Part shown: positions 1 through 9,971 of the stretch, piece by piece
Numbering within the stretch: the stretch's first letter is position 1
Layout: each line of letters opens with the position of its first letter
From: Oscillibacter sp.
GTDB taxonomy: Bacteria; Bacillota; Clostridia; Oscillospirales; Oscillospiraceae
NCBI GenBank assembly: GCA_003522105.1
Contig: DPGF01000021.1
Location: 1 to 26,855, forward strand
Direction: 5' to 3'
Length of the DNA stretch: 26,855 bases
The notes under the pieces: generated by a model
Seen by the model: only the letters and a program-made list of their open reading frames with translations
Database searches by the model: none
What the model was told of the DNA's origin: nothing
Translations under genes and position numbers: made by a program

Positions 1-681
1 AGCGGCGCGGACATCACCTGCGTCTGCACCGAGAGCGGCCAGTTTGTGGAAAACGCCACGTATTTCACCGTCAACGAAGCGGGCCGCATCACCGAGACGC
101 GCTGCGCGCCGCACAAGGCGAGCGGCTGCCGCAGCCTGGAGATCTACCTTCTGAGCCGCGATCTGCTCATTTCCCTTGTGGACGAGTGCGCTGCGCAGGA
201 TAAATACAGCTTCCGCAGCGACGTGCTCTGCGCCATGGGCGACAAGCTCGACCTGCGCGCTTTCCTGTGGGACGGCTTTGCCGCGCAGCTGCGCACGGTG
301 CAGGAATACTACGAGCGCAGCATGCAGCTTTTAAACCCGGCCGTGCGCGCCGAGCTTTTCTGCGCCGAGCGTCCGATCCTTGCCAAGGAGGACGATGAGG
401 CCGCGTCCTATATTGCGCCCGATTCGCACTGTGTCGATTCTCTCATCGCCGATGGCTGCCAGATCGAGGGCAGCGTGGAGGGCAGCATTCTCTTCCCCGG
501 CGTGAAGGTCGGCAAGGGGAGCAGCGTGAAAAACTGCATTCTTTTCAAAAACACCGTGGTGGAGGACGGCGTAACGCTCAGGTGCGTTATCGCCGACAAG
601 GACGTGCGTGTGCGCGGCGGCGGTACGCTCATCGGACACGAAAGCTACCCGCTTGTTGTGAGCAAGGGGAGCGTCATCTGA
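1..681 (+). CDS. glgD: GlgD, ADP-glucose pyrophosphorylase second subunit (5' end outside window)
   Basis: The frame is open from base 1, so this is the C-terminal ~226 residues of a longer protein; there is no start here. GlgD is the GlgC paralogue that in Firmicutes associates with GlgC to make ADP-glucose from glucose-1-phosphate and ATP for glycogen synthesis. The visible part has the end of the nucleotidyltransferase domain followed by a left-handed beta-helix made of hexapeptide-like repeats (IAPDSHCVDSLIADGC, then ILFPGVKVGKGSSVKNCILF). The GlgD assignment rather than GlgC rests on similarity of the tail and on the glgA-glgP context, so GlgC is the alternative. glgA follows after 31 bp with its own Shine-Dalgarno site, consistent with one operon. 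Confidence 0.85.
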   Translation, partial: SGADITCVCTESGQFVENATYFTVNEAGRITETRCAPHKASGCRSLEIYLLSRDLLISLVDECAAQDKYSFRSDVLCAMGDKLDLRAFLWDGFAAQLRTVQEYYERSMQLLNPAVRAELFCAERPILAKEDDEAASYIAPDSHCVDSLIADGCQIEGSVEGSILFPGVKVGKGSSVKNCILFKNTVVEDGVTLRCVIADKDVRVRGGGTLIGHESYPLVVSKGSVI

Positions 682-712
682 TGAAGAATAACCGGGAGAA
701 AGGAGCTTTCGT

Positions 713-2146
713 ATGAACATTCTGTATGTGACGAGCGAGGCGGTGCCGTTTTGCAAAACGGGCGGCCTTGCCGATGTGGCGGGGAGCCTTCCGCAGGCGC
801 TCGCCGCGAACGGCGACCGCGTGAGCGTCATTCTGCCGCTTTACGAGCGCGTGAAGAACCAGTGGGGCGATCAGCTCCATTTTGAAAGGTGGACATTCGT
901 ACGCCTTGCGTGGCGCAGCGTTTACTGCGGCCTTTTTTCCCTTGAGCGTGACGGCGTCACGTGGTATTTTGTCGATAACGAGGCATATTTCCGCCGCAGC
1001 GAGCTTTACGGCTACTATGACGATGGCGAACGCTTTGCCTTCTTCTCCCGCGCGGTGACGGAGCTTTTGAAGTCTCTGCCGCAAAGGCCCGACGTCGTCC
1101 ACTGCAACGACTGGCAGAGCGCGCTTGTGCCGATCTACATCAGGGACGAGGCCGTGCGCGACGACTTCTATAAAGGGATCCGCACCGTGATCACGGTGCA
1201 TAATATCGAGTATCAGGGGCGCTACGGCCGCGAAACGCTTGAGGATCTGTTCGGTCTCGATCGCGGTTGGTTCGACGGCGGAACGATCGAATTCAGCGGC
1301 GATGTGAACCTTTTGAAGGGGGCAATCGTTACGGCTGACGCCGTGACCGCCGTGAGCCCGACCTACGCCCAGGAACTCAAATATGCCTACTTTGCCCACG
1401 GACTTGAAAACGTGATGAACATGAACGCGCGCAAGCTCCACGGTGTGCTCAACGGCATCGATATGCAGCGCTACGATCCCGCGCATGACAAAAATCTTGC
1501 CGCATCTTACTCGTCCGGCGATCTTGCGGGAAAGCAGGCGGACAAGGCGGCGCTGCAGCGCATGCTTGGCTTGCAGGAGAGAGCGGATACGCCGGTCCTT
1601 GCCATGGTCTCGCGCCTTGTTTCGCACAAGGGCCTTGACCTTGTGTGCGAAACGCTCGATTCTTTCATGCAAAAGGACGTGCAGCTCGTCGTGCTCGGCA
1701 AGGGCGATGCAAAGTATGAGACATTTTTCAACTATGCCTGCCGGCGCTACGGCGGGCGCATGGCCGTCCACCTTGGCTACTCCGAAGAGCTTGCCATGCA
1801 GATCTATGCGGGCGCGGATCTTTTCCTGATGCCCTCGAAGAGCGAGCCGTGCGGCCTTTCCCAGATGATCGCCATGCGCTACGGCGCAGTGCCCATCGTG
1901 CGCGAGACCGGCGGATTAAAGGATACCGTCCACGCGTATGAAGCCTGGAACGGGCAGGGCAACGGCTTCACCTTTGCAAACTACAATGCGGGTGATATGT
2001 GCTATGTGATCTGCGAGGCCATTGACCTCTATCACAACAACAAGGACGCCTATGCGGCGCTGCAAAAGCGCGGTATGACCGCCGATTTCAGCTGGACGCG
2101 CTCGGCGCAGGAATACCGCCGTATTTACGAATCTATCTGTCGATAA
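713..2146 (+). CDS. glgA: Glycogen synthase GlgA
   Basis: 477 residues, the usual size for bacterial GT5 glycogen synthases, which transfer glucose from ADP-glucose to the growing alpha-1,4-glucan. The N-terminal KTGGLADVAGSLPQAL segment (about residues 16-31) is the ADP-glucose binding signature. HNIEYQGRYG lies in the N-terminal Rossmann domain, and the C-terminal domain has PSKSEPCGLSQMIAMRYG followed by ETGGLKDTV, the usual nucleotide-sugar/active-site loop. The ATG start is fixed by AAAGGAG at 699-705, seven bases upstream. It sits between glgD and glgP, with 18 bp to glgP, so all three are probably cotranscribed. Confidence 0.96.
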   Translation: MNILYVTSEAVPFCKTGGLADVAGSLPQALAANGDRVSVILPLYERVKNQWGDQLHFERWTFVRLAWRSVYCGLFSLERDGVTWYFVDNEAYFRRSELYGYYDDGERFAFFSRAVTELLKSLPQRPDVVHCNDWQSALVPIYIRDEAVRDDFYKGIRTVITVHNIEYQGRYGRETLEDLFGLDRGWFDGGTIEFSGDVNLLKGAIVTADAVTAVSPTYAQELKYAYFAHGLENVMNMNARKLHGVLNGIDMQRYDPAHDKNLAASYSSGDLAGKQADKAALQRMLGLQERADTPVLAMVSRLVSHKGLDLVCETLDSFMQKDVQLVVLGKGDAKYETFFNYACRRYGGRMAVHLGYSEELAMQIYAGADLFLMPSKSEPCGLSQMIAMRYGAVPIVRETGGLKDTVHAYEAWNGQGNGFTFANYNAGDMCYVICEAIDLYHNNKDAYAALQKRGMTADFSWTRSAQEYRRIYESICR

Positions 2147-2164
2147 CAAAAAAGGAACGGATCT

Positions 2165-4573
2165 ATGACTATTGACTCTGTGAAGAACATGAAAGAAGCG
2201 CTGTGCGAAAAGCTGAAGGTCAGCTTTGGCAGCACAGTGGAAGAGGCGAGCGACGCGCAGATGATGCGCGCGAGTGCCCTTGTCCTGCGCGATGTGATGG
2301 CTGAGCGCAGCGTGGACAGCATGCGCGAGAATCGCGCGGAACATCGCCGGCAGGTGCACTACCTGTCGATGGAATTTCTGATGGGCCGCAGCCTGATGAA
2401 AAACGCCTTTAACCTTGGCGTCGGCGAGATATTGACGGAGGCGCTCAACGAGCTGGGCTTTCGTGCAGCGGACGTCTTTGAATGTGAGCCGGACGCGGGC
2501 CTCGGCAACGGCGGCCTCGGCCGTCTCGCCGCGTGCTATCTCGATTCCATGACGACGCTCGACATTCCTGCCGCGGGCTACTCCATCTGCTATGAGCTGG
2601 GGATTTTCCGCCAGCGCATCGTCGACGGCCAGCAGGTCGAGCTGCCGGACAACTGGAAGGATCTCGGCGGGGCGTGGCTGCTGCCGAAGCCGCAGGAGAC
2701 CGAAACCGTGCGCTTTGGCGGTACGATCCGTCAGTTCTGGGACGGCGGGCGGCTGCACGTCGTGCCCGAGGGGGCGACCGAGGTGCTTGCCATTCCCTGT
2801 GACATGGAGATCGCGGGCTATGGAACGAATCATGTGAATACGCTGCGCCTCTGGGACGCAAAGTCTCCCGTGCCGCTTGATATGTCGCTCTTTTCCAGGG
2901 GCGAGTACCTGCGCGCGCAGGAGCAGCACGCCATGGCGGAGACCATCGCCAAGGTGCTCTACCCCGAGGACAACCACCCAGAGGGCAAGAGCCTGCGCTT
3001 AAAGCAGCAGTACTTCTTCGTTTCGGCCACGATGCAGTCCATCGTGCGCAAGCACATCGAGGTCTACGGTACGGCGGAGAACTTCCACGAAAAGAATGTG
3101 ATCCAGATCAACGACACGCACCCTGCGCTTGTGATTCCCGAGCTGATGCGCATTCTGATGGACGATGCGGGCCTCGACTGGGATACGGCGTGGCACATCA
3201 CCACCCATTCCGTCGCCTATACGAACCACACGGTGCTTGCCGAAGCGCTTGAGCGCTGGCCGCAGGAGCTGATGCAGTCGCTGCTGCCTCGCATCTGGCT
3301 GATCCTCACGGAGATCGCGCGCCGCTATCAGGAAAAGATCGAAAACTACTACCACGACCCCGCCACAACGAGCGAGCTTGCCATCATCTGGGACGGTCAG
3401 GTGCGTATGGCGAACCTCTGCATCGCCGGCGGCATGGCCGTGAACGGTGTGAGCGCCCTGCATTCCGACATTCTGCGCAACGATGTTTTCAAATATCAGT
3501 GTGCCATGGAGCCGGAAAAGTTCAAGAACGTGACAAACGGCATCGACCACCGCCGCTGGCTCACGCAAATCAATCCGCGGCTCGATGAGCTGGTGCGCGC
3601 GCTTGCGGGCGGAGATGAGTATCTGCTGCACCCCGAGGCGCTCAAAAAGCTTGAATCCTACGCGAACGACACCGCCGTGCTCGACCGTCTCGGCGAGATC
3701 AAGCGTGCCAACAAGTTGGACTTTGTCGCCTACGTCAAAAAGACGCAGGGCATCGTGCTCAATACCGATGCGATCTTTGATGTGCAGGTCAAGCGCCTGC
3801 ATGAGTATAAGCGTCAGCTTTTGAACGCGATGCACATTCTCTACCTCTATCAGCAGCTGCAAAACGACCCCGGCCGCGCCATGCAGCCGCGCGTGTTCCT
3901 CTTCGGCGCGAAGGCCGCGCCCGGCTACGCCGTCGCCAAGCGCATCATTCGCCTCATCAACTCCATGGCGGCCGAGATCAATGCGGACCCCATCTGCCGC
4001 GACAAGCTGCAAGTAGTATTCCTTGAAAACTACCGCGTGTCGCTCGCCGAGCATCTGATGCCTGCGAGCGAGGTGAGCCAGCAAATCTCCACCGCCGGCA
4101 AGGAAGCCAGCGGCACGGGCAACATGAAGTTCATGATGAACGGCGCGCTGACCGTCGGCACGCTTGACGGCGCAAATGTCGAGATGCACGAGGTGCTCGG
4201 CGATGAGAACATGTTCCTCTTCGGCCTGCACGCCGACGAGGTCGTGCGCTTGAAGCGCGAGGGCTACACCCCGCAGAAGCTCTACGCGCGCGACGAAAAC
4301 CTGCGCTGCGTGATCGACAAGCTCAAGCAGGGCTTTTCCGATGGCAACACCTACGAGGATCTTGCCTCGCGCCTGCTGCTGAACGACGAGTATATGCTCT
4401 TGCAGGACTTCGCCTCCTATTGCGCCGCCGAGCAGCGCATGGCGGAGACCTATGCAAGGAGCGAGGACTGGAACCGCAAGTCGCTTCTCAACATCGCGCG
4501 CAGCGGCATCTTTGCTGCCGACCGCGCCGTCGCGCAGTACGCCGATACGATCTGGCACGTAGAACACAAGTGA
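2165..4573 (+). CDS. glgP: Glycogen/maltodextrin phosphorylase
   Basis: 802 residues, a full-length GT35 alpha-glucan phosphorylase that releases glucose-1-phosphate from glycogen using phosphate. The pyridoxal-phosphate site is clear: EASGTGNMKFMMNGALTVGT with the Schiff-base lysine at about residue 655. The N-terminal MEFLMGRSLMKNA and GLGNGGLGRLAACYLDS segments are family hallmarks. An AAAAAAGGAACGG Shine-Dalgarno region precedes the ATG. It is the last gene of the glycogen operon and is closed by a strong terminator. Placing synthesis (glgA) and breakdown (glgP) genes together is common in Firmicutes and suggests glycogen turnover. The substrate could also be maltodextrin; the sequence alone does not decide this. 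Confidence 0.96.
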   Translation: MTIDSVKNMKEALCEKLKVSFGSTVEEASDAQMMRASALVLRDVMAERSVDSMRENRAEHRRQVHYLSMEFLMGRSLMKNAFNLGVGEILTEALNELGFRAADVFECEPDAGLGNGGLGRLAACYLDSMTTLDIPAAGYSICYELGIFRQRIVDGQQVELPDNWKDLGGAWLLPKPQETETVRFGGTIRQFWDGGRLHVVPEGATEVLAIPCDMEIAGYGTNHVNTLRLWDAKSPVPLDMSLFSRGEYLRAQEQHAMAETIAKVLYPEDNHPEGKSLRLKQQYFFVSATMQSIVRKHIEVYGTAENFHEKNVIQINDTHPALVIPELMRILMDDAGLDWDTAWHITTHSVAYTNHTVLAEALERWPQELMQSLLPRIWLILTEIARRYQEKIENYYHDPATTSELAIIWDGQVRMANLCIAGGMAVNGVSALHSDILRNDVFKYQCAMEPEKFKNVTNGIDHRRWLTQINPRLDELVRALAGGDEYLLHPEALKKLESYANDTAVLDRLGEIKRANKLDFVAYVKKTQGIVLNTDAIFDVQVKRLHEYKRQLLNAMHILYLYQQLQNDPGRAMQPRVFLFGAKAAPGYAVAKRIIRLINSMAAEINADPICRDKLQVVFLENYRVSLAEHLMPASEVSQQISTAGKEASGTGNMKFMMNGALTVGTLDGANVEMHEVLGDENMFLFGLHADEVVRLKREGYTPQKLYARDENLRCVIDKLKQGFSDGNTYEDLASRLLLNDEYMLLQDFASYCAAEQRMAETYARSEDWNRKSLLNIARSGIFAADRAVAQYADTIWHVEHK

Positions 4574-4581
4574 AATATTTC

Positions 4582-4612
4582 AAAAAAGGGACAGCAAAGC
4601 TGTCCCTTTTTT
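4582..4612 (+). terminator. Rho-independent terminator after glgP
   Basis: A perfect 8-bp stem (GGGACAGC/GCTGTCCC) with an AAA loop is flanked by six A residues upstream and six T residues downstream. It ends the glycogen operon and could work on both strands. Confidence 0.93.
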
Positions 4613-4648
4613 GCGTCAGGCGGTGCTTTTCCCCAGTATTGACAGCTA

Positions 4649-4657
4649 TGATATAAT
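4649..4657 (+). promoter_or_regulatory. Extended -10 promoter for the DEAD-box helicase
   Basis: TGATATAAT is a perfect extended -10 element (TG-N-TATAAT), 41 bp before the helicase ATG. No good -35 lies 17 bp upstream. A TTGACA at 4639-4644 is only 7 bp from the -10, so it is not a partner for it. Confidence 0.6.
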
Positions 4658-4697
4658 CGTGCATGGCTGAAAATATGAGAAAACAGAGGAAAACGCT

Positions 4698-5852
<1,155 letters not shown>

Positions 5853-5884
5853 CGGAGCGACTTTCCGCTGCATGGGAGCAGAAC

Positions 5885-5922
5885 AAAAGGGAGCATTTCT
5901 TTTTTAAGAGATGCTCCTTTTT
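5885..5922 (+). terminator. Rho-independent terminator after the helicase
   Basis: The arms GGAGCAT and ATGCTCC, with further A/T pairing inside the loop, are followed by TTTTT. It sits 30-70 bp after the helicase stop codon. Confidence 0.85.
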
Positions 5923-5977
5923 GCATAGGCCAGCGGCGATAATTTGGTAACAAATTGTAACTTTTCACGCTCCTGCC

Positions 5978-6006
5978 TTTACAAGAGCAGAAAATTTCGC
6001 TATAAT
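5978..6006 (+). promoter_or_regulatory. Sigma-A promoter of the peptide-binding lipoprotein gene
   Basis: TTTACA (5978-5983), a 17-bp spacer, then a perfect TATAAT (6001-6006). A 6-bp inverted repeat, AATTTG-GTAA-CAAATT (5941-5956), lies just upstream of the -35 and could be a regulator site; that is inference. Confidence 0.8.
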
Positions 6007-6066
6007 GAAGCGCATGTTACGATACTGGAGCGGCGGCTTACCGCGCTTTTGCTAATAGGAGAGACT

Positions 6067-7713
6067 ATGAAAACGATAAAACGGATCGCAGCGCTGCTGC
6101 TTGGCACAACGCTGCTGCTTGGGCTGTTGTCCGGCTGCGGCAATAAAAAACAGGGGAATGAAAAGCTCGTTCTCAACGTGGGCGTCTGCGGCGCGATCGA
6201 CTCGCTCGATCCCGCGATGAACACCGATACGGACGCCGACAGCATTTTTCATGCCCTGTACGAAAACCTGATGCGCGAGAGCGACGACGGCAGCGGCGAG
6301 GTGATGCTCACCAACGGCATGGCGAAGGAATATACCGAGGAAACGAACTACGACGGCACCGTGACCTACCGCTTCACGCTGCGATCTACCGCGCGCTGGT
6401 CGGACGGGGAGAAGGTGACGGCGGACGATTTTGTCTATGCCTGGCAGCGCCTGGCCGACCCTGCGACCAATTCTCCGAACCATTCGCTGATGAGCGTGGT
6501 GGCGGGCTACGACGAGGTGCGCGAAACCGGCAACAAGGCAAAGCTTCAGGTCTCGGCTAAGGATGATTCGACCTTCGTCGTTACACTGAGCGCGCCTTGC
6601 GCGTACTTTATCGAGGGCATCTGCACGGCGGTCGCTACGATGCCGCTGCGCCGCGATTTGACGGAAGACGGCGCCGGCTTTGATATGCCGAATGTTGTGA
6701 GCAACGGCGCATATCATGTGAGCGCGTGGTCCAAGAGCAGCAAGCTGACGGCGGTGCGCAACGAGGAGTATTACGAAGCGCGTCTGGTTGGCCCAGATGA
6801 GCTTGGCTTTGTTTTTGCCTCTGGCTCGGAAGAGGCGTGGAAGCTTTACGAGGCGGGTGACATTGACTATATCGCCCACCTGCCCGACAGTGTGATCGCC
6901 GAACTTTCACAAGATGAAAACTGGAAGCCGACGGCGGTGTATGCAACGGCGTGCGTGCTTTATAACCACGAGAGCGACCTCTTCTCAAACGAACATATCC
7001 GCGAGGCATTCGATCTTGCCATTGACCGTGCGGCCGCTGCGGCAGCAGGCGGCGCGGAAAATACGCCTGCCACGGGGCTTGTTCCCTACGGCATTCCGGA
7101 TTCCGGTGAAACGGACGATGACTTCCGCACGACCGGCGGCGTGCTTCGCAGCATTGACGAGGAAGACGTGAACGCGTGGCAGGCGGAAGCACGTGAGGAA
7201 CTGAGCTACGCGGGCTATTACAGCACGAGCATGTTCCCGCCGATCGAGCTTTTGTATGTCTCCGGTACGGAAAATGACGCCGTGGCTGCGGCGCTGCAGA
7301 ATATGTGGAGTACGACGCTCGGCGTGACGGTGATGCTGCGCGGCGTGACGCAGGCGGAATACAATGCGCGCATGGAAGCGAAAAATTATGAGCTTGCGCT
7401 GCAAAAGATCACCGTACTCTATGATGATGCGATGGGCTTTCTTGACCGCTGGTGCAGCGAGAGCGAGCAGAACCTGATCAACTATGAAAACGGCACTTAC
7501 GATGTGCTGATCGGTGTAGCAGCGGCGTCGGAAAACCTTGTGGCGCGCACAGCGTTTCTTCACGATGCGGAGATGATGCTCTTCGACGATATGGCGCTCT
7601 CGCCGGTGTATTTTGACGGCACGGCGCACCTGCTGCGCGATACGCTGCGCGGCGTATACACCGATGGATTTGGCAACAGCTATTTCACCGGTGTGCGCGT
7701 GAATACGGACTGA
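6067..7713 (+). CDS. Oligopeptide-type ABC transporter substrate-binding lipoprotein (OppA-like)
   Basis: 548 residues from the ATG at 6067. This start was chosen over an in-frame upstream start at 5944 because that one would overlap the promoter, and because AGGAGA precedes 6067. The protein begins with a lipoprotein signal: KR near the N-terminus, a Leu-rich core and a lipobox LLSGC with the lipidated Cys at residue 24. The mature part is a family 5 extracellular solute-binding protein; GAIDSLDPAMNTDTDA, ARWSDGEKVTADDFVYAWQR and LFSNEHIREAFDLAIDR are typical. It would capture peptides outside the membrane. No permease or ATPase genes are adjacent, so it is an orphan binding protein that presumably serves a transporter elsewhere. 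Confidence 0.93.
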   Translation: MKTIKRIAALLLGTTLLLGLLSGCGNKKQGNEKLVLNVGVCGAIDSLDPAMNTDTDADSIFHALYENLMRESDDGSGEVMLTNGMAKEYTEETNYDGTVTYRFTLRSTARWSDGEKVTADDFVYAWQRLADPATNSPNHSLMSVVAGYDEVRETGNKAKLQVSAKDDSTFVVTLSAPCAYFIEGICTAVATMPLRRDLTEDGAGFDMPNVVSNGAYHVSAWSKSSKLTAVRNEEYYEARLVGPDELGFVFASGSEEAWKLYEAGDIDYIAHLPDSVIAELSQDENWKPTAVYATACVLYNHESDLFSNEHIREAFDLAIDRAAAAAAGGAENTPATGLVPYGIPDSGETDDDFRTTGGVLRSIDEEDVNAWQAEAREELSYAGYYSTSMFPPIELLYVSGTENDAVAAALQNMWSTTLGVTVMLRGVTQAEYNARMEAKNYELALQKITVLYDDAMGFLDRWCSESEQNLINYENGTYDVLIGVAAASENLVARTAFLHDAEMMLFDDMALSPVYFDGTAHLLRDTLRGVYTDGFGNSYFTGVRVNTD

Positions 7714-7734
7714 ACCGGAGCAAACGAAACCAAA

Positions 7735-7767
7735 CGACAGCTTTTTCTCAAAAAGCTGTCGCTTTTT
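7735..7767 (+). terminator. Rho-independent terminator after the lipoprotein gene
   Basis: A 12-bp perfect stem (CGACAGCTTTTT/AAAAAGCTGTCG) with a 3-nt CTC loop is followed by CTTTTT. Confidence 0.93.
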
Positions 7768-7798
7768 CTGTATTTGACAGAAAACTTGCAGAAAGTGC

Positions 7799-7827
7799 TT
7801 GCATTTCGTGCACGAACATACTACAAT
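7799..7827 (+). promoter_or_regulatory. Sigma-A promoter of the antiporter gene
   Basis: TTGCAT (7799-7804), a 17-bp spacer, then TACAAT (7822-7827), 53 bp before the antiporter ATG. Confidence 0.75.
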
Positions 7828-7880
7828 ACAAGCCTTGGGCGGATTGATCGCCCACCATTATTTGTTATGAGGGTGTAACT

Positions 7881-9209
7881 ATGACTGCCATCTTGAATCT
7901 GGCTTTTGCGCTGCTCGCAGGGCTTTTGATGACGCGTATTTTCAGCCGCTGGCACCTGCCCGATGTCACGGCGTTTCTTGTGACGGGCGTTCTGATCGGG
8001 CCGTTCGTGCTGGGCCGCCTCGGCATTCCCGGCCTTGGCTTTGCAGGTTACGATCAGGTCGAGGCGCTGAGCATGATCTCCGATGTGGCGATGGGCTTTA
8101 TCGCGTTTTCCATCGGCAATGAGTTCCGCCTCAGCCAGCTTAAAAAGACCGGCAAGCAGGCCATGGTCATCGGCGTTGTGCAGGCTCTCGTCGCACTTGC
8201 CTTTGTTGATATTGCACTTGTTGTGTTCCACTTCCTGCGCCCTGATGTGCTCTCTGTTCCCGCAGCGATCACCCTCGGCGCCATCGCCACGGCTACCGCA
8301 CCGGCGACCACGCTGATGGTCGTGCGCCAGTACAAGGCCAAGGGTGAGCTCACTGACCTGCTGCTGCCGATCGTCGCGCTCGACGATGCGGTGGGTCTCA
8401 TCGCGTTTGCTGTGTCCTTCGGCATTGCCCGCGCGATGGACAGCGCGCAGTTCAGCGTTGCGAGCATCCTGCTCTCTCCGCTCATCGAGATCGTCGGCTC
8501 GCTGCTGCTCGGCGCGATCGCGGGCTTTGTCCTCACGAAGCTTGAGACGATGTTCCGCTCGAACTCCAACCGTCTCTCGCTGAGCATTGCCTTCATTTTC
8601 CTGATGGTCGGCCTCTCTGCGGTAGAGTTTACCGTTGCAGGCGTGGAGTGCGGCTTCTCTCCGCTGCTCGTGTGCATGATGCTCGGCACGGTGTTCTGCA
8701 ACATCTGCCCGCTGTCCGATGATCTCATGGAGCGTGCGGACAAGTGGAGCACGCCGATGCTCGCGGTGTTCTTTGTCATCAGCGGCGCAAACCTGCGCCT
8801 GAGCGTCTTTTCTCAAGGCGTGCTCGTGCTCATCGGCGTTGTGTACATCATCGCACGCTCGGCCGGCAAGTATTGCGGCGCGCGCTGGTCCGCCAAGGCG
8901 GTACACTGCGACCATACGGTGCAGAAGTACCTCGGCGTGATGCTGCTGCCGCAGGAGGGCGTGGCGCTCGGTATGTGCGTGAGCGCACAGGTACTCGGCG
9001 CGGACGGCGAGCTGATCCGCAACATCATTCTCTTCTCCGTGCTCATCTACGAGCTGGTCGGCCCGGTGGCAACGAAGGAATCCCTCAAGGCGGCTGGCGC
9101 GATCACCGAAAAGCCCAAGGAGGTGCTCGAGCGCCGCGAGCGCAAGCTTGCCGAGGCGGAGCCCAAGGAGCTTCTCGAGCGGCGCAAGGAGCGCGCGAAC
9201 AAAAAGTGA
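7881..9209 (+). CDS. CPA2-family cation/proton antiporter
   Basis: 442 residues with at least ten hydrophobic helices and a short charged cytoplasmic tail (about residues 405-442, rich in Lys, Arg and Glu). The N-terminal LPDVTAFLVTGVLIGP segment is the classic start of Kef/NapA/GerN-like monovalent cation:proton antiporters. ATATAPATTLMVVRQY and LLPIVALDDAVGL (an Asp-Asp pair in the ion-binding helix) match the family core. There is no TrkA-N (RCK) domain, unlike KefB/KefC. It probably exchanges Na+ or K+ for protons at the inner membrane; the ion cannot be assigned from sequence. The gene has its own promoter and terminator and the flanking genes do not hint at a partner. Confidence 0.9.
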   Translation: MTAILNLAFALLAGLLMTRIFSRWHLPDVTAFLVTGVLIGPFVLGRLGIPGLGFAGYDQVEALSMISDVAMGFIAFSIGNEFRLSQLKKTGKQAMVIGVVQALVALAFVDIALVVFHFLRPDVLSVPAAITLGAIATATAPATTLMVVRQYKAKGELTDLLLPIVALDDAVGLIAFAVSFGIARAMDSAQFSVASILLSPLIEIVGSLLLGAIAGFVLTKLETMFRSNSNRLSLSIAFIFLMVGLSAVEFTVAGVECGFSPLLVCMMLGTVFCNICPLSDDLMERADKWSTPMLAVFFVISGANLRLSVFSQGVLVLIGVVYIIARSAGKYCGARWSAKAVHCDHTVQKYLGVMLLPQEGVALGMCVSAQVLGADGELIRNIILFSVLIYELVGPVATKESLKAAGAITEKPKEVLERRERKLAEAEPKELLERRKERANKK

Positions 9210-9217
9210 ATCCACTG

Positions 9218-9249
9218 AAAGGAGATGGCCAAGGTCATCTCCTTTTTTT
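9218..9249 (+). terminator. Rho-independent terminator after the antiporter gene
   Basis: AAAGGAGATG pairs with CATCTCCTTT around a short loop, followed by a run of seven T residues. Confidence 0.9.
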
Positions 9250-9300
9250 GTGCCGGGCGGGAACTTTTTATGAATTTCTGCGTCTAAACGGGAAAGCCAC

Positions 9301-9330
9301 TTGACATAACTTGTGAAAATTATGTACAAT
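9301..9330 (+). promoter_or_regulatory. Sigma-A promoter of the SH3b protein gene
   Basis: A perfect TTGACA (9301-9306), an 18-bp spacer, then TACAAT (9325-9330). Because the promoter covers the upstream in-frame GTG at 9313, translation should start at the ATG at 9364. Confidence 0.8.
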
Positions 9331-9363
9331 AAAGAGGAACAAACCGATAAGGGGGTATCATTT

Positions 9364-9921
9364 ATGGAAGGACGTCGGGTCAGCCGCCGCAAGCCGCGGC
9401 GCAATCCGCTTTACACGCTTTTTATGGGGCTTCTGGCGCTTTCGCTGGTGCTCTTCATCACGGTGATCGTTCTGTCCTTCAAGCTCAAGGGCGCGCGCCG
9501 CGACCTTGCCGATGCACAGACGAAGATCGAGCAGCTGCGCGGCGGCTCGCAGACGGGCGAGGACAATCAGCTTACCAACGGTGAGGACGGCCTGCCGGAC
9601 GGCGATGCCGGTGAAACCGGCGGCACGCAGGGCAATGACAGCACGAACAGCGAAAAGATCGATTGGCTCGACCTCACGGGTCACACGGAAGTTGCGGTCA
9701 AGCCAAATTCGGTTTACGATAAGTATTACATCTACTACACCACAGGCGGCGTGAATCTGCGCAGCGGCCCCGGTACGAGCTATGACAAGATCACGACCGT
9801 TTCCCTCGGCACCGAGGTGCAGGCGGCTGCCAAGCAGGACGGCTGGACGTTCGTCTCCGTAGGCGGACAGTTCGGTTGGATCAACTCGGATTACCTTGTC
9901 ACCACGCGCCCCGCATCATAA
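9364..9921 (+). CDS. Membrane-anchored SH3b-domain protein
   Basis: 185 residues from the ATG at 9364, which has AAGGGGG (9349-9355) eight bases upstream. The order is: a basic N-terminus (RRVSRRKPRR), one membrane helix (about 18-40), a short coiled-coil-like stretch (ARRDLADAQTKIEQLRG), an acidic Gly/Asp/Asn-rich linker (about 60-100), then a C-terminal bacterial SH3 domain (GGVNLRSGPGTSYDKI through WTFVSVGGQFGWINSDYL). SH3b domains usually bind peptidoglycan. The topology suggests a type II anchored protein with the SH3b domain in the cell wall. No catalytic domain is present, so its partner or role is unknown. It is a monocistronic unit. Confidence 0.85.
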   Translation: MEGRRVSRRKPRRNPLYTLFMGLLALSLVLFITVIVLSFKLKGARRDLADAQTKIEQLRGGSQTGEDNQLTNGEDGLPDGDAGETGGTQGNDSTNSEKIDWLDLTGHTEVAVKPNSVYDKYYIYYTTGGVNLRSGPGTSYDKITTVSLGTEVQAAAKQDGWTFVSVGGQFGWINSDYLVTTRPAS

Positions 9922-9931
9922 CAGCATTCGT

Positions 9932-9966
9932 AAAAAAGGAGCAAGCCTTTTGGCTTGCTCCTTTTT
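9932..9966. terminator. Bidirectional terminator between convergent genes
   Basis: A 15-bp perfect stem (AAAAAGGAGCAAGCC/GGCTTGCTCCTTTTT) with a TTTT loop. A and T runs on both sides let it end the SH3b gene on the plus strand and the phosphoketolase/NifX-like operon on the minus strand. Confidence 0.93.
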
Positions 9967-9971
9967 CAGCT

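Noticed and set aside
2999..4567. 522-residue minus-strand frame opposite glgP
   Set aside because: Its composition is typical of an antisense shadow, it has no ribosome site, and it is fully covered by the certain glgP gene.
4639..4644. Perfect TTGACA before the helicase gene
   Set aside because: It is only 7 bp from the TATAAT, so it cannot pair with it as a -35 element; the extended -10 explains the promoter better.
7774..7779. Perfect TTGACA after the lipoprotein terminator
   Set aside because: No -10 lies 16-18 bp downstream; TTGCAT at 7799 with TACAAT is correctly spaced.
7821..9404. 527-residue minus-strand frame opposite the antiporter
   Set aside because: It mirrors a clear membrane protein gene, crosses two terminators and promoters, and its product is a His/Arg/Glu-rich sequence typical of antisense frames in GC-rich DNA.
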